Positions 5,568-6,167 of a DNA stretch of 6,167 nt are shown in pieces. The stretch is from NCBI GenBank assembly GCA_903884915.1, contig CAISGS010000426.1, forward strand, positions 1 through 6,167, read 5' to 3'. The notes under the pieces were generated by a model that worked only from the letters and a program-made list of their open reading frames with translations, searched no databases and was not told the origin of the DNA. The DNA is from an uncultured Caulobacteraceae bacterium. Lineage in GTDB: Bacteria > Pseudomonadota > Alphaproteobacteria > Caulobacterales > Caulobacteraceae. The number at the start of each line of letters is the position of its first letter. The stretch's first letter is position 1. The position numbers and the translations under genes were made by a program.

Positions 5568-6167
5568 TTAGCTAATGATAAAATCCTTCGGGTCCGGCTT
5601 CAGTGTCGCGGTCCAATAGTCGATCAGGCGGAAGGGCCAGTTTTGGCTGACGCGGCCAGAGGCGTTCTTGTACCAGCTGGATACCTGAGGCACGCCCCAA
5701 GCCATACCCGCATTGGCTTCATCGACCTTCTCATTGAAGGCGTCATGGACATCCTTCTTGGCCTCAAGGGCCGACTTTCCGGTCTTGGCCAGAAGCTCAA
5801 TCGCACCAACAATGTAACGCACGCTGCATTCACTAAAGAAGATGATGCTGCCATTGACGACGATGTTGGTATTGGGACCATAGACGATAAACAGGTTGGG
5901 GAAGTTTGGCACGGTCATGCCCAGATAGGCCCGCGCATCGCCCGCCCACTGGTCGTGCAACTCAACGCCGCCGCGCCCAACGATCTTGAAGGTGCGCAGG
6001 AAGTCACTGGCCTCAAAGCCGGTGCCATAGATGATGACATCGGCCTTGTGCTCAACACCGTCCGTCGTCACAACGCCGGTCTTGGTGATCTCTTGGATAC
6101 CTTCGGTGACCAGATGGACATTGTCGCGGCGCAGGGCCCCGATCCAAACGCCATTGTCACGAACCGA
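5568..6167 (-). CDS. Flavin-dependent monooxygenase, Baeyer-Villiger / 4-hydroxyacetophenone monooxygenase type (C-terminal part, cut by right edge)
   Basis: The frame is open on the minus strand from the right edge to a TAA at 5570-5568, giving the last 199 residues. Family members run about 500-650 residues, so most of the protein, including the FAD and NADPH Rossmann motifs and the Baeyer-Villiger fingerprint, lies outside. Diagnostic parts are ADVIIYGTGF (about residues 43-52), equivalent to the conserved ATGF region, then AYLGMTVPNFPNLF and YGPNTNIV, which are highly typical of Baeyer-Villiger and related flavin monooxygenases. The end carries SSWYKNASGRV and DYWTATLKPDP, as in 4-hydroxyacetophenone-type enzymes. 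Such enzymes insert oxygen next to a ketone, using NADPH and O2, to give an ester or lactone, in the cytoplasm. An N-hydroxylating or other class B monooxygenase cannot be excluded without the N-terminal half. A GTG at 6071 is internal, as homology continues upstream of it. Confidence 0.88.
   Translation of the reverse strand, partial: SVRDNGVWIGALRRDNVHLVTEGIQEITKTGVVTTDGVEHKADVIIYGTGFEASDFLRTFKIVGRGGVELHDQWAGDARAYLGMTVPNFPNLFIVYGPNTNIVVNGSIIFFSECSVRYIVGAIELLAKTGKSALEAKKDVHDAFNEKVDEANAGMAWGVPQVSSWYKNASGRVSQNWPFRLIDYWTATLKPDPKDFIIS

Noticed and set aside
5568..6071. GTG at 6071 as the start of a short separate protein
   Set aside because: The frame stays open for 32 more codons to the window edge and the upstream residues fit the same flavin monooxygenase, so the gene is cut by the window rather than short.

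Overview
The window is a catabolic, accessory-type stretch of a G+C-rich bacterial chromosome or large plasmid, roughly 60% G+C by eye. Codon use, the twin-arginine esterase, the Baeyer-Villiger-type monooxygenase and the three-subunit molybdenum hydroxylase suggest an alphaproteobacterium (Caulobacterales or Sphingomonadales type). That is an inference from style; no taxonomic marker gene is present.

Left part (1-3556, plus strand): a tightly packed operon for a xanthine dehydrogenase/CO dehydrogenase-superfamily molybdenum hydroxylase. It holds the C-terminal part of the FAD subunit (cut by the left edge), the small subunit with two [2Fe-2S] clusters, the large molybdopterin subunit, and a MoaD/ThiS-type beta-grasp protein ending in Gly-Gly-Gly. 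The first three genes are joined by two ATGA start/stop overlaps, and the fourth starts 3 nt after the third. The three subunits should form one enzyme that passes electrons from Mo through the two [2Fe-2S] clusters to FAD. The MoaD-like protein probably serves cofactor supply or sulfuration. The large subunit lacks the CO dehydrogenase loop, and the visible FAD subunit lacks the extra [4Fe-4S] insertion of 4-hydroxybenzoyl-CoA reductase, so the substrate cannot be named.

Middle (3557-3706): a 150-nt gap with an imperfect inverted repeat and an A+T-rich patch that looks like the promoter/operator region of the next gene. Then comes a type-B carboxylesterase (3707-5434) with a twin-arginine signal peptide and a complete catalytic triad, so it is probably periplasmic.

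Right part (5435-6167): a 133-nt gap between convergent genes holds a strong 26-30 nt hairpin, probably a shared terminator, and two further G+C-rich hairpins. On the minus strand lies the C-terminal 199 residues of a flavin monooxygenase resembling 4-hydroxyacetophenone-type Baeyer-Villiger enzymes, cut by the right edge. A ketone-to-ester monooxygenase beside an esterase and a molybdenum hydroxylase suggests degradation of a ketone, aromatic or heterocyclic compound, but this rests on gene neighbourhood. No tRNA, rRNA, CRISPR array, insertion sequence or long repeat was seen. The genes look ordinary in family terms; the least described element is the dedicated MoaD-like protein in the hydroxylase operon.
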